From Provencibacterium sp. (GTDB taxonomy: Bacteria > Bacillota > Clostridia > Oscillospirales > Ruminococcaceae): DNA of 64,000 nucleotides. Below are positions 41,396-50,175 of this stretch, one piece after another (position 1 is the first letter of the stretch; each line of letters opens with the position of its first letter). The stretch is taken from NCBI GenBank assembly GCA_022792175.1, contig JAAWAN010000024.1, forward strand, positions 27,383-91,382. The letters are read 5' to 3'. The position numbers were made by a program, and so were the translations under genes. The notes below the pieces were generated by a model. It searched no databases and had not been told where the DNA came from. It saw only the letters and a program-made list of their open reading frames with translations.

Positions 41396-44016
41396 CCTAT
41401 ACCGACCTGCGCCGGCAGGCCGCCAAAACCGCTCTCTCCCCCATGATGCAGCAGTATGTCCATATGAAAGAGCAGCAGCCGGGCTCGCTGCTCCTCTTTC
41501 GCCTGGGGGACTTCTATGAGCTGTTTTTCGATGACGCGCTCACCGCCTCCCGCGAGCTGGAATTAACCCTCACCGGCAGGGACTGCGGCCTTTCCGAGCG
41601 CGCACCGATGTGCGGCGTACCCTACCATTCCTGTGAGGGGTATATCGCGCGGCTGATTGAAAAGGGGTACAAGGTGGCCATCTGCGAGCAGATGGAGGAC
41701 CCCAAAGCGGCGCAGGGCCTGGTAAAAAGGGAGGTCATCCGGGTGATTACCCCGGGGACCATTCTGGAAAACAACATGCTCGAGGAGGGGAAGAACAACT
41801 TCATCGCCGTGCTCTATGGCGATGGGGAAAGCTGCGGCTGCGTGTTTGCCGATATCTCCACCGGCGAAGTGCGCGCCTGCCTGCTGCCCATGGGCCTGCG
41901 CCGGATTGAAAACGAGATTGCGCGCTTTTCCCCCCGCGAAATGCTGCTCGGCGGGGAGATAAAGGAAGAGGGGGAGTTGCGCCGCTTTTTAGCCGGGCAG
42001 CTGCACTGTGCCCTCTCCGCCTTTGATTTTGAGCGCATAACGCCGGAAGACTGCGAAAAAACCATTCCCGCGCAGTTCGGCGCGCAGAACCTGGGGCTGC
42101 TGCAGCTGGAGGATAAGCCGCTTTTGCAGAAAGCGCTCGGCGCGCTCTTACAGTATCTGGCCGATACCCAGAAGCGCGGCATCGAGTGCCTGCGCAGCTT
42201 CGAGCTTTACAGCGATGAGGAGTTCATGAACCTGGACATCGCCGCCTCGCGCAATCTCGAGCTTTTAAAAACGCTGCGCGGCGGCGACAAGCGCGGGAGC
42301 CTTCTGTGGGTGCTCGACCACACCTGCACCGCTATGGGCAAGCGGCTGCTGCGCTCCTGGCTGGAAAAGCCGCTGCTCTCCCCCCAGCGGATTACCAAAA
42401 GGCTCAACGCAGTGGATGAGCTGCTCTCCTCGGCAGTGCTCTGCGGCGAGCTGCGCGAGGGCTTAAACGGCATTTTTGATCTTGAGCGGCTCATCTCCCG
42501 CATCGTTTTCGGCAGCGCTACCCCCAGGGAGCTGAAAAGCCTGGAAGCCACCGCGAAAAGGCTCCCCGCCCTGAAAGAGCAGCTTTCCGGCTGTCGGGCG
42601 CAGTATCTGCGGGATATCCGTGAGGGAATCGACCCGCTGACGGATATCGCCGATCTGCTCGGGCGCGCCATTGAAAATGATCCGCCCATCGCGCTCAAGG
42701 ATGGCGGCGTTATTAAAAAGGGGTTTGATGAAAAGCTTGACGGGCTGCGCGAGCTGGTGCAGGGGGCCAAGGGCTATATCGCCTCGATTGAGGCGAACGA
42801 GCGGGAGCGCACCGGCATTAAAAACCTGCGGGTGGGCTACAATCGCGTTTTCGGCTACTATATTGAGGTGACCAAATCCTACCTTTCGCTGGTGCCCGAG
42901 CAGTACATACGCAAGCAGACGCTCTCCAACTGCGAGCGCTTTATTACCGAGGAGCTCAAAGAGCTTGAGCAGCGCATTCTTACAGCCGGCGAGCAGATTG
43001 AGCGGGTGGAAACGGCACTCTACCAGCAGGTGCGTGCCGAGGTCTGCGCCAATATGGCGCGCATTCAGAAAACGGCCGCCTTTATCGCCCGGCTGGATAT
43101 CTTCTGCTGTTTTGCCTTTGTCAGCGCTAAAAACGGCTACTGCCGCCCGCAGATAAGCCTTGACGGCGCTCTGCATATCCGGGAGGGGCGGCATCCGGTA
43201 GTGGAGCAGATGGTGCGCGATACCCCCTTTGTCTGCAACGATGTGCTGCTGGATATGGATAAAAACCGCATCGCGGTCATCACCGGCCCCAACATGGCGG
43301 GCAAATCCACCTATATGCGCATGACGGCGCTCATCATCCTGCTCGCGCAGATTGGCTGCTTTGTTCCGGCCAAAAGCGCGGATATCTCGATTGTGGACGG
43401 CATCTATACCCGCGTCGGCGCTTCAGACGACCTGTCGAGCGGACAGTCCACCTTTATGGTGGAGATGAGCGAGGTAGCCTCCATTCTGCAGGGGGCGACC
43501 AGAAACAGTTTCATTATCCTCGACGAAATCGGCCGCGGCACCTCTACCTATGATGGGATGGCCATCGCCCGTGCGGTGGTGGAATATATCGCCGACCGCA
43601 AAGCGCTCGGGGCCAAGGCGATGTTCGCCACCCACTACCACGAGCTGACCGAGCTGGAGGAGACGCTCGACTGCGTTAAAAACTACAATATTCTGGTAAA
43701 GCGGCAGGGGGAGGATGTTATCTTCCTGCGCCGGATTGTGCGCGGCGGGACGGACGACAGCTTCGGCATTTATGTTTCGAAGCTCGCCGGTATTCCGGAG
43801 CCGGTCATCCGGCGCGCACAGGTCATTTTGCACAGCCTGGAGAAGGGCAGCCCCCTTTCTGCCGGCCGTCCCAGAAAAAAGCCGCAGGAGGAGCAGCTCA
43901 CCCTGCAGCAGCCGCAGGAGAGCGAGATTCACCGCCGGCTTCGGGAGACCGACTTAAACCAGCTGACCCCCATCGCGGCGCTGAACCTTCTGGGGGAGTT
44001 AAAGCTGCTGCTGTAA
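41386..44016 (+). CDS. mutS: DNA mismatch repair protein MutS
   Basis: An 876-residue ATPase. Mismatch-binding domain with LGDFYELF (the Phe-x-Glu motif), connector and lever domains, then ATPase GPNMAGKSTYMR, the DEIGRGTSTYDG box and ATHYHELTELEE. MutS recognises mispairs and calls MutL. The ATG overlaps the ricA-like gene by 10 bp. A mutL gene, usually next, is absent; a two-component system follows. Confidence 0.97.
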   Translation: MPLTYTDLRRQAAKTALSPMMQQYVHMKEQQPGSLLLFRLGDFYELFFDDALTASRELELTLTGRDCGLSERAPMCGVPYHSCEGYIARLIEKGYKVAICEQMEDPKAAQGLVKREVIRVITPGTILENNMLEEGKNNFIAVLYGDGESCGCVFADISTGEVRACLLPMGLRRIENEIARFSPREMLLGGEIKEEGELRRFLAGQLHCALSAFDFERITPEDCEKTIPAQFGAQNLGLLQLEDKPLLQKALGALLQYLADTQKRGIECLRSFELYSDEEFMNLDIAASRNLELLKTLRGGDKRGSLLWVLDHTCTAMGKRLLRSWLEKPLLSPQRITKRLNAVDELLSSAVLCGELREGLNGIFDLERLISRIVFGSATPRELKSLEATAKRLPALKEQLSGCRAQYLRDIREGIDPLTDIADLLGRAIENDPPIALKDGGVIKKGFDEKLDGLRELVQGAKGYIASIEANERERTGIKNLRVGYNRVFGYYIEVTKSYLSLVPEQYIRKQTLSNCERFITEELKELEQRILTAGEQIERVETALYQQVRAEVCANMARIQKTAAFIARLDIFCCFAFVSAKNGYCRPQISLDGALHIREGRHPVVEQMVRDTPFVCNDVLLDMDKNRIAVITGPNMAGKSTYMRMTALIILLAQIGCFVPAKSADISIVDGIYTRVGASDDLSSGQSTFMVEMSEVASILQGATRNSFIILDEIGRGTSTYDGMAIARAVVEYIADRKALGAKAMFATHYHELTELEETLDCVKNYNILVKRQGEDVIFLRRIVRGGTDDSFGIYVSKLAGIPEPVIRRAQVILHSLEKGSPLSAGRPRKKPQEEQLTLQQPQESEIHRRLRETDLNQLTPIAALNLLGELKLLL

Positions 44017-44115
44017 AAGGGAGCGCATAAGCAGAAGAGGCCACCTGTCTTTGGACTGTTTAAAAGATATCCGCCATCAGCCGCCTGTTGTTTGAAAGGC
44101 TTTCCCGGACAGGCT

Positions 44116-44153
44116 GAATCCGCCCCGGCTGCTGCCTGGGCGGATTTCTTTTC
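44116..44153 (+). terminator. Terminator of the miaB-ricA-mutS operon
   Basis: AATCCGCCC, 12-base loop, GGGCGGATT, then TCTTTTC. It lies 100 bases after the mutS stop. Confidence 0.65.
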
Positions 44154-44189
44154 ACACAAAGGAAATATAGATCCGCCCAAAATGGACAG

Positions 44190-44237
44190 CACCCCATTTG
44201 TCAGACAGGTAGGTCATACTGTCTAACAAGTGGGGTG
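44190..44237. repeat. 19-bp inverted repeat before the two-component system
   Basis: Arms CACCCCATTTGTCAGACAG and CTGTCTAACAAGTGGGGTG differ at two positions, with a 10-base spacer; GGTCATA and TATGACC form a second, overlapping inverted repeat (44212-44244). It could be an operator for the response regulator, a remnant of an insertion sequence end or a small palindromic insertion. The rest of the 335-bp gap holds no gene. Confidence 0.5.
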
Positions 44238-44351
44238 TATGACCATACCAGAAAGGAAACCGGATAAAACGCCGCTTCCTTTTTACAGACCTGCTTTAAG
44301 AAAAAAGAGGTATACTGAAATAAAAAGCCTTTTTATAAGGGGAGAAACGCC

Positions 44352-45038
44352 ATGAAAATCCTGATTGTGGAGGATGATCCCGGAATGAGCCAGGCGCTCT
44401 GCTACCACCTGAAGCAGGCGGGCTACGAAACCGAGGCTCTGGCAGATGGGGAAAAAGCCTATCTCCGGCTTATGGAGGAGCCCTATGCGCTGGTCCTTCT
44501 TGACCGGATGCTGCCCGGCCTTTCCGGACTGGAGCTGCTGCAGCGCATCCGCCGGGAGCGCATGCCGGTAAGGGTGCTCATGCTGACCGCCCTCGGCTCG
44601 GTGCAGGCGCGGGTGGAGGGGCTGGATGCGGGAGCGGATGATTATCTTGCCAAGCCCTTTGAGGTGAGCGAGCTGCTGGCGCGGGTGCGCTCGCTCTGCC
44701 GGCGCTCCCCCCTGCTCGGGCAGGATTATCCCGAGGCGGGCGGGCTGCGGCTGGATATTCCCCTGCGGCTTTTGGAGGGTCCCGGCGGCAGCTGCGCCGT
44801 TTCCAGGCGGGAGGCGCAGCTGCTGGAAATCTTTCTGCGCAACCCCGGGCAGACGCTGCCGCGCGCCCTGCTCTTCTCCCAGGTCTGGGGGACACAGGCG
44901 CCGGTGGAGGAGGGGAATCTGGACAGCTACATCCATTTCCTGCGTCAGCGCCTGCGCACGGCCGGCGGCAGCTGCCGGCTGAAAACGGTGCATGGCATTG
45001 GCTACCGGCTGGAGGTAAAGGGGGGGCAAAAATGCTGA
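44352..45038 (+). CDS. OmpR/PhoB-type response regulator
   Basis: A 228-residue regulator. REC domain (about 1-115) with the acidic VEDDP, phospho-Asp in VLLDRMLPG, and LAKPFEVSELLARV; winged-helix DNA-binding domain (about 130-225) with SRREAQLLEIF and TVHGIGYRLE. Likely a dimer on tandem DNA repeats. AAGGGGAG stands 7 bases before the ATG. It overlaps the kinase gene by 7 bp. The regulated genes are not evident. Confidence 0.95.
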   Translation: MKILIVEDDPGMSQALCYHLKQAGYETEALADGEKAYLRLMEEPYALVLLDRMLPGLSGLELLQRIRRERMPVRVLMLTALGSVQARVEGLDAGADDYLAKPFEVSELLARVRSLCRRSPLLGQDYPEAGGLRLDIPLRLLEGPGGSCAVSRREAQLLEIFLRNPGQTLPRALLFSQVWGTQAPVEEGNLDSYIHFLRQRLRTAGGSCRLKTVHGIGYRLEVKGGQKC

Positions 45039-46360
45039 GCCGGCTGCGCCTGCGGCTGACGCTAACCAGCGCGCTGACGACTGCCGCCGTTCTCTGCGTA
45101 AGCATCTGGCTTTTAACGGGCGCCTTTGAACGAAAACTGTTGGAAAACGCCCGCACTGCCTTTGAGGGCAGCCTCTCGGCCGCCGTTTACCAGCTGCAGA
45201 ACGAGCGCTCGCTCAGCTGGAGCTGGCTCTCCCGGATGGAGACCGACCATCAGCTGGTGATTGCCGTTTGGGATAACGGGAAAGCGCTGCGCTATCCCGG
45301 GGCTTACCGGCCCCGGACCGGACGGAAGGAGCTTATCAGCCTCCTTTGCTCCTGCCTGCCGCCCGGATCGCTGGCTCCGGAGGGAACGCGCTATTCGGTG
45401 CGCCGCTTCACCCTGACCGGAAGGGAAGGGGAGGCCTATCTGGCCGCTGCCGCCGCCATCCCGGCGAAGGACGGCAGTGTGCGCACCCTCTATCTCATTC
45501 AGGACCTGCAGGGCTATCTGCTGGGCGGCATGCGCTGGTTCTGCCTTTTAACCGCCCTTTTGGGAACGCTGGCGCTCACCGCGCTCTGCTGGTGGCTCTC
45601 CGGGCGCGCGGTTCTCCCGGTAACGGAGAGCTGGCAGCGGCAGAATGAGTTCATCGCCGCCGCCAGCCATGAGCTGCGCTCGCCGCTCGGCGTGCTGCGC
45701 GCAAACGCCGCCGCGCTTATAAAAAACGCGGCGCCTGCTGAAAAGGGGCAGGCGCACGCCGGCCCGGAAGATGCCGACTTTATCGGCGCCATCGACCGGG
45801 AATGCACCCGGCTGGGGCGGTTGGTGGATGACCTTTTGACCCTCGCCAACGCCGATGCCGGCCGGCTTTCGCTGCGTCCCGGCCCGGTAGAGCCCGCGCA
45901 GCTTTTAAAGGATACGGCACAGGCCTGCCGTCCGCTGGCTGCAGAAAAGGGGATATGCCTGCAGGTATCCGCCCCGCCTCCTCTGCCGGTCATAACGGCG
46001 GATGAGCAGCGGCTGCAGCAGCTGCTTTTCATCCTGCTGGATAACGCGCTGCAGTATACGCCTGCGGGCGGCATTATCCGCCTGTCCGCCGAAAATTCGG
46101 GCAGACGGATCATCCTGAATGTTTCAGACAGCGGCCCGGGCATTCCAAAGGAGGAGCGGGAGAAGGTCTTTCTGCGCTTTTACCGGGCAGACCGGGCTCG
46201 GGGAAGCGGCGGGCACTATGGGCTGGGCCTTTCCATTGCCGCCGATATCGCCCGGCTGCATGCCGGAGCGCTCTTTCTCTCCGAAACGCCGGGCGGCGGG
46301 CTGACTGTCAGCTATTCGCAGCCGGTTTCGCCTGCATCTCTTCGCCCCTCTGGCAGCTGA
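45032..46360 (+). CDS. Sensor histidine kinase
   Basis: A 442-residue kinase. TM1 (about 10-32), extracytoplasmic domain (about 33-165), TM2 (about 170-192), HisKA with IAAASHELRSPLGVLRAN (His about 216), and HATPase with LLDNALQYTP, SDSGPGIPKEE and HYGLGLSIA. The partner is the response regulator whose gene overlaps it. No HAMP domain is evident. The 3' end overlaps the last 49 bp of the convergent MATE gene. Confidence 0.94.
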   Translation: MLSRLRLRLTLTSALTTAAVLCVSIWLLTGAFERKLLENARTAFEGSLSAAVYQLQNERSLSWSWLSRMETDHQLVIAVWDNGKALRYPGAYRPRTGRKELISLLCSCLPPGSLAPEGTRYSVRRFTLTGREGEAYLAAAAAIPAKDGSVRTLYLIQDLQGYLLGGMRWFCLLTALLGTLALTALCWWLSGRAVLPVTESWQRQNEFIAAASHELRSPLGVLRANAAALIKNAAPAEKGQAHAGPEDADFIGAIDRECTRLGRLVDDLLTLANADAGRLSLRPGPVEPAQLLKDTAQACRPLAAEKGICLQVSAPPPLPVITADEQRLQQLLFILLDNALQYTPAGGIIRLSAENSGRRIILNVSDSGPGIPKEEREKVFLRFYRADRARGSGGHYGLGLSIAADIARLHAGALFLSETPGGGLTVSYSQPVSPASLRPSGS

Positions 46361-47721
46361 GCGCACTCCTGCTGCGCCGCCAGCTGCCTCAGCTGCCTCC
46401 AGCTGCCCATCAGAAAATAGGCCAGCATGCACAGCATACCGAAAAGGAAGCTGATGGGAAAGCAGGCCATCAGATATTTTCCATCAATAAAGCGGCCGAT
46501 GAGGTAGGCGCTGGGGATGCGCACCACCCACAGCATTAAAATATTGATAACGGTGGGATATTTCACCTCCCCCATGCCGTTGATAAAGCAGACGATGCTG
46601 TTAAAAACGGCAAAGGCCCAGGTAAAGGGCAGCACCACCCGGATATAGATAACCGCCAGCTCGATGACTGCCATATCCCGGGTAAACAGCCCGAGAACAG
46701 GCCGGCAGAAGAGGGTCACCGTCAGCCCGGCGGCACCGGTAAAAAGACCGGAATAAAAGGGGATCTGCTTGCCCCCTTTTTTCAGACGCAGGTAGTTTTG
46801 GCAGCCGAGGTTCTGCCCCGAGAAGGTGGTGGCCGCCGAGGCGAAGGACTGAATGGCCACATTGGCAATGCCCGTTACCTTTGAGGCGACCGAGCAGGCC
46901 GCCACAAAGGCGGAGCCCTGGGCGTTAATCAGCGACTGGGTCAGCACATGCCCGACCGAGTAAATCGAGTTGTTGAGCCCGAGCGGCAGCCCGACGCTGA
47001 TGATTTCCCGCAGCATCTTCCTGTCCATAATCCGGGGAAAAATGGTGTAGCCCAGCTCGGGATATTTCCTTTTGATATAGCCGATGCTGAACGCCCAGGA
47101 GCAGTACATCGCCAGAACGGTGGCCAGCGCCGCACCGGCCACATCCATCCGAAACCCTGCTACGAAGATGATATCCAGCAGAATGTTGACTGCGCAGGAA
47201 ACCAGTAAAAACAGAAGGGAAGCCCGGCTGTCTCCCACCCCGCGCAGGATGCCTGCATTCATATTGTAGCCCATGTTGCCGAGCGTTCCCAGAAAGATGA
47301 TGCGCAGATAGGAAACGGCATGCTCCCAGATATCTGCCGGGGCCTGCATAAACCGCAGGATCAGCGGGCCCAAAAACAGGCCCGCTATGCTCAGAGGAAC
47401 GGCACAGAGATACAAAAAGGAGGAGGCGGTGGCCGTAAGTCGCCGCAGCCCCTTCTCATCACCGCTTCCGGTATGCTGGGAGACCAGAATGGAAACGCCG
47501 TTGCCAATTCCTAAAAAGATACACAGAAAAACCTCCACCGGCTGCGCGCTGGTGCCGACCGCCGCCAGCGAAGCCGAGCTGCAGAAGTTGCCGATTACCA
47601 GCGTATCCACCGTACTGTAAAGCTGCTGCAGAATGTTGCCCAGGCAGATGGGGAGGGCAAACAGGACTACCTGCTTCATAATAGGACCGCGGGTCATATC
47701 AATTTTTCCGGAAGTATGCAT
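46312..47721 (-). CDS. MATE family efflux transporter
   Basis: A 469-residue, twelve-helix MATE exporter of the clostridial type with N-terminal KIDMTRGPIMKQVVLFALPI and the QLYSTVDTLVIGNF segment. AAGGAG lies 7 bases before the ATG. It differs clearly from the MATE protein at 20336. It is convergent with the two-component system and overlaps the kinase gene by 49 bp, so it could be a target of that system only by trans action. Substrate unknown. Confidence 0.93.
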   Translation of the reverse strand: MHTSGKIDMTRGPIMKQVVLFALPICLGNILQQLYSTVDTLVIGNFCSSASLAAVGTSAQPVEVFLCIFLGIGNGVSILVSQHTGSGDEKGLRRLTATASSFLYLCAVPLSIAGLFLGPLILRFMQAPADIWEHAVSYLRIIFLGTLGNMGYNMNAGILRGVGDSRASLLFLLVSCAVNILLDIIFVAGFRMDVAGAALATVLAMYCSWAFSIGYIKRKYPELGYTIFPRIMDRKMLREIISVGLPLGLNNSIYSVGHVLTQSLINAQGSAFVAACSVASKVTGIANVAIQSFASAATTFSGQNLGCQNYLRLKKGGKQIPFYSGLFTGAAGLTVTLFCRPVLGLFTRDMAVIELAVIYIRVVLPFTWAFAVFNSIVCFINGMGEVKYPTVINILMLWVVRIPSAYLIGRFIDGKYLMACFPISFLFGMLCMLAYFLMGSWRQLRQLAAQQECAQLPEGRRDAGETGCE

Positions 47722-47805
47722 CAGAGCGCTCCTTCTTTCTTTTTTGCCTACCGATACACTATACTCCTTTTTTGGCGTAAAAGCTACCGGTTTTTACGGT
47801 CGCCG

Positions 47806-48726
47806 CAGGGCAAGGGCATTTAAAGTATAGATTTGATAGATAGATGCTGGGATATGTCTTTTTCTTATTTGGGCGGTTTGCTGTGTTTCGTGCCCATTAG
47901 ATATCTGGTGATATAGTCACCCGACCGGGTGGGGGCACGATTTACTCTTTGCACGCGCAAAGAGTAAACAGAAAAGCGCTTAGAGGGGAGGCGCCTCCTC
48001 CCCTCTAAGTACACCCCTCCACCTAAGGGGGGAACATTACGATGTTCCCCCCTCAGGAACCTCCCCCCTCGATGGAGTCTCTGCCACATGGCCGCCCGAC
48101 CGGAAGTGCCGTTACTCGACACTCCGTTTCGCTTCGCTCTCCGGAGATGCTCGCGGCGTGGCTCCCCCTGCTCCACCGTTGTGGGAGACCTTCTCTTTGT
48201 CTCGACCTTTGCTTGAGAAAAAACTTTTTCTGTTACTCGAGCTTAATTATCCGTTCCCCTTACCCGCGCGCCGTCTGCTCTGACGGCAGACGGTGGTTCT
48301 TTTTTCGCCTGCGCGTCGCGCGGCGAAAAGAAAGGACACGTTACGTAGGAAATAACACATATTACCATATAACCTTCTGGCGGGCGGGCATCGGAAAGTA
48401 GGAGGAAGAAGCCATCGTGCCTACATCCCGAATGGGATGTAGGACGCTGAAAGCTTCTATCCGGGTGGAAGATGTGATGTAGCTTCCGGAAAGGGGGATG
48501 TTGATAAGGGGGAAACGCGGGAGCGTGTCCCCCTTAGGGGGGTATCCTTAGAGGGGCGGAGCCCTTCTAAGTGGTTTTCTGCGTACTCTTTGTCCACACA
48601 AAGAGTACGTCGTGCCCCCACCCGGTCGGGCGACTAAACCATCCAGATATCCATAGGGCACGAAACAAAGCAATCTATCAAAATATACCTATCCCTGAAA
48701 ATTATACTTTAAATGCCCTTGCCCTG
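47806..48726. mobile_element. Palindromic non-coding element with 24-bp perfect terminal inverted repeats
   Basis: The ends CAGGGCAAGGGCATTTAAAG... (47806-47829) and its exact complement (48703-48726) bound a 921-bp unit. Inside, both arms (about 200 bp each) remain imperfectly complementary: GATATCTGG, the CACCCGACCGGGTGGGGGCACGA block, and a CTCTTTG/CAAAGAG hairpin recur in mirror order. Local hairpins: 47941-47968 (12 bp), 47979-48009, 48027-48052 (11 bp), 48271-48293, 48302-48329, 48420-48443 (10 bp), 48583-48608 (11 bp). CGCCGC flanks both ends (47801-47806, 48729-48734) as a possible target duplication. No ribosome site or protein gene is convincing. It may be a MITE-like non-autonomous transposon or encode a structured RNA. 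It fills most of the 1.2-kb gap between the MATE and GH88 genes. Confidence 0.65.
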
Positions 48727-48802
48727 ACCGCCGCCGGAACAGTCGGCCGCCTTTTTCCGGAAAACGTCCTTTAAAGGCGGAAAAATAATTGCGGTAAAGG
48801 GA

Positions 48803-48831
48803 TTGCAACCGCAGGTCGGAAAAGGTAAAAT
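48803..48831 (+). promoter_or_regulatory. Promoter of the GH88 gene
   Basis: TTGCAA, 17 bases, TAAAAT, 87 bases before the ATG and just outside the palindromic element. Confidence 0.6.
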
Positions 48832-48918
48832 AAAGGTAAAACAGGGAACGCTGCGCAGGTGCCTGCCCTTGTGCCCTGCGCTTTCTATATTTTTAATAAA
48901 GAAAGGGGCTTTGGACCG

Positions 48919-50085
48919 ATGAAATTTGCTCTCCCGAACCGGCCGCTCATCACCGATGAGGAGGTAAAAACGGCGCTCGATGCCGCCGTGCGCCAGGTGC
49001 GCCTGAACCTGCCGGAATATACCTACCGCTGCCAGAACAATTCCAGCGTAAACGGCATCTATCCCGCCTGCGACAACACCGATTGGACGACCGGCTTCTG
49101 GCCGGGGGAAATCTGGCTCTCCTATGAACACACCGGCGACCCGGTCTTTCTGCATGCCGCTTCCATTCTCGTTGAAAGCTTTCTGGAGAGGATAGAAAAC
49201 AAAACAGCGGTCGATCACCACGACATGGGCTTTCTCTATACCCCCTCCTGCGTTGCCGCCTATAAGCTGACCGGCAACGAGCACGGAAAGCGCGCCGCTA
49301 TTCTGGCGGCCGACCAGCTTATAAGCCGCTGGCAGGAGAAGGGACAATTCCTGCAGGCCTGGGGTGAAATGGGCGCGAAGGATAACTACCGCTTTATCAT
49401 CGACTGCCTGTTAAACCTCCCGCTGCTCTACTGGGCGAGCGAGCAGACAGGCGATGAAAAATACCGCGAGCTGGCCCTCCGGCATACGGCTACCTGCCTG
49501 AAGTACTCCGTCCGGCCGGATGGCTCCACCTTCCACACCTTCTTTATGAACCCCGAAACCGGCGGGCCGGATCACGGCGCCACCTGCCAGGGCTATCGCG
49601 ACAACTCCGACTGGGCGCGCGGCCAGGCCTGGGCGGTATATGGCACTGCGCTCTCCTACCGCTACACCCGCGACCCGCAAAGCCTTGATGCTTTCTGGCG
49701 GGTGAGCGAGCTTTTCCTCTCGAAGCTGCCAGAGGACCTTGTCCCTTACTGGGACCTTATTTTCACCGAGGGGGATGAGCCGCGCGACTCCTCGAGCGCC
49801 TCGATCGTCGCCTGCGGCATGCTGGAGATGGCCGGCCTTCTGCAGGGCGAGGAGGCAGAAAGCTGCATCCGCACCGCCAGAATGCTTTTAAAGAGCCTGT
49901 GGGATCACTACTTCACCCGCGAGCCCGTTATCGGCCAGGGACTGGTGGAACACGGCACCTATTCGAAAAAGTCTCCCTATAACACCTGCACCCCCGCCGG
50001 TGTGGACGAATATGTCTCCTGGGGCGATTACTACTATATGGAGGCGCTTACCCGCCTTTGCAGAAAGTGGGAGCCCTACTGGTAA
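48919..50085 (+). CDS. Unsaturated glucuronyl hydrolase (GH88)
   Basis: A 388-residue (alpha/alpha)6 enzyme without signal peptide. The two catalytic-site acids known in GH88 fit Asp102 (DHHDMGFLYTPS) and Asp162 (FIIDCLLNLPLL), with the usual spacing of about 60; NTDWTTGFWPGEIW is also conserved. It removes the 4,5-unsaturated uronic acid left by polysaccharide lyases through vinyl ether hydration. Start at 48919 has AAAGGGG upstream; an earlier in-frame ATG at 48859 adds 20 unlikely residues. A lyase that could supply its substrate is encoded at 11841. Confidence 0.93.
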   Translation: MKFALPNRPLITDEEVKTALDAAVRQVRLNLPEYTYRCQNNSSVNGIYPACDNTDWTTGFWPGEIWLSYEHTGDPVFLHAASILVESFLERIENKTAVDHHDMGFLYTPSCVAAYKLTGNEHGKRAAILAADQLISRWQEKGQFLQAWGEMGAKDNYRFIIDCLLNLPLLYWASEQTGDEKYRELALRHTATCLKYSVRPDGSTFHTFFMNPETGGPDHGATCQGYRDNSDWARGQAWAVYGTALSYRYTRDPQSLDAFWRVSELFLSKLPEDLVPYWDLIFTEGDEPRDSSSASIVACGMLEMAGLLQGEEAESCIRTARMLLKSLWDHYFTREPVIGQGLVEHGTYSKKSPYNTCTPAGVDEYVSWGDYYYMEALTRLCRKWEPYW

Positions 50086-50109
50086 AAGCCCGGAAAACCC
50101 CGCCCCTGC

Positions 50110-50147
50110 AAGGCGGCCCCTCCTGTTTTGGGCAGGGGCCGCCTTTT
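50110..50147 (+). terminator. Terminator of the GH88 gene
   Basis: AAGGCGGCCCCT, 14-base loop, AGGGGCCGCCTTTTT. It ends 29 bases before the next ATG. Confidence 0.85.
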
Positions 50148-50175
50148 TCAAGATTCAGAAAGGGTTGATCAGCCG

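Noticed and set aside
44190..44237. Inverted repeat considered as an intact insertion sequence
   Set aside because: Only 10 bases lie between the arms and no transposase gene is near.
47865..48176. Minus-strand 103-codon frame inside the palindromic element
   Set aside because: It spans several perfect hairpins, has no ribosome site and is arginine-rich in the way of translated structured repeats. Treated as non-coding.
48042..48401. Plus-strand 119-codon frame in the centre of the palindromic element
   Set aside because: No ribosome binding site, low-complexity composition and overlap with multiple hairpins; not a believable transposase.
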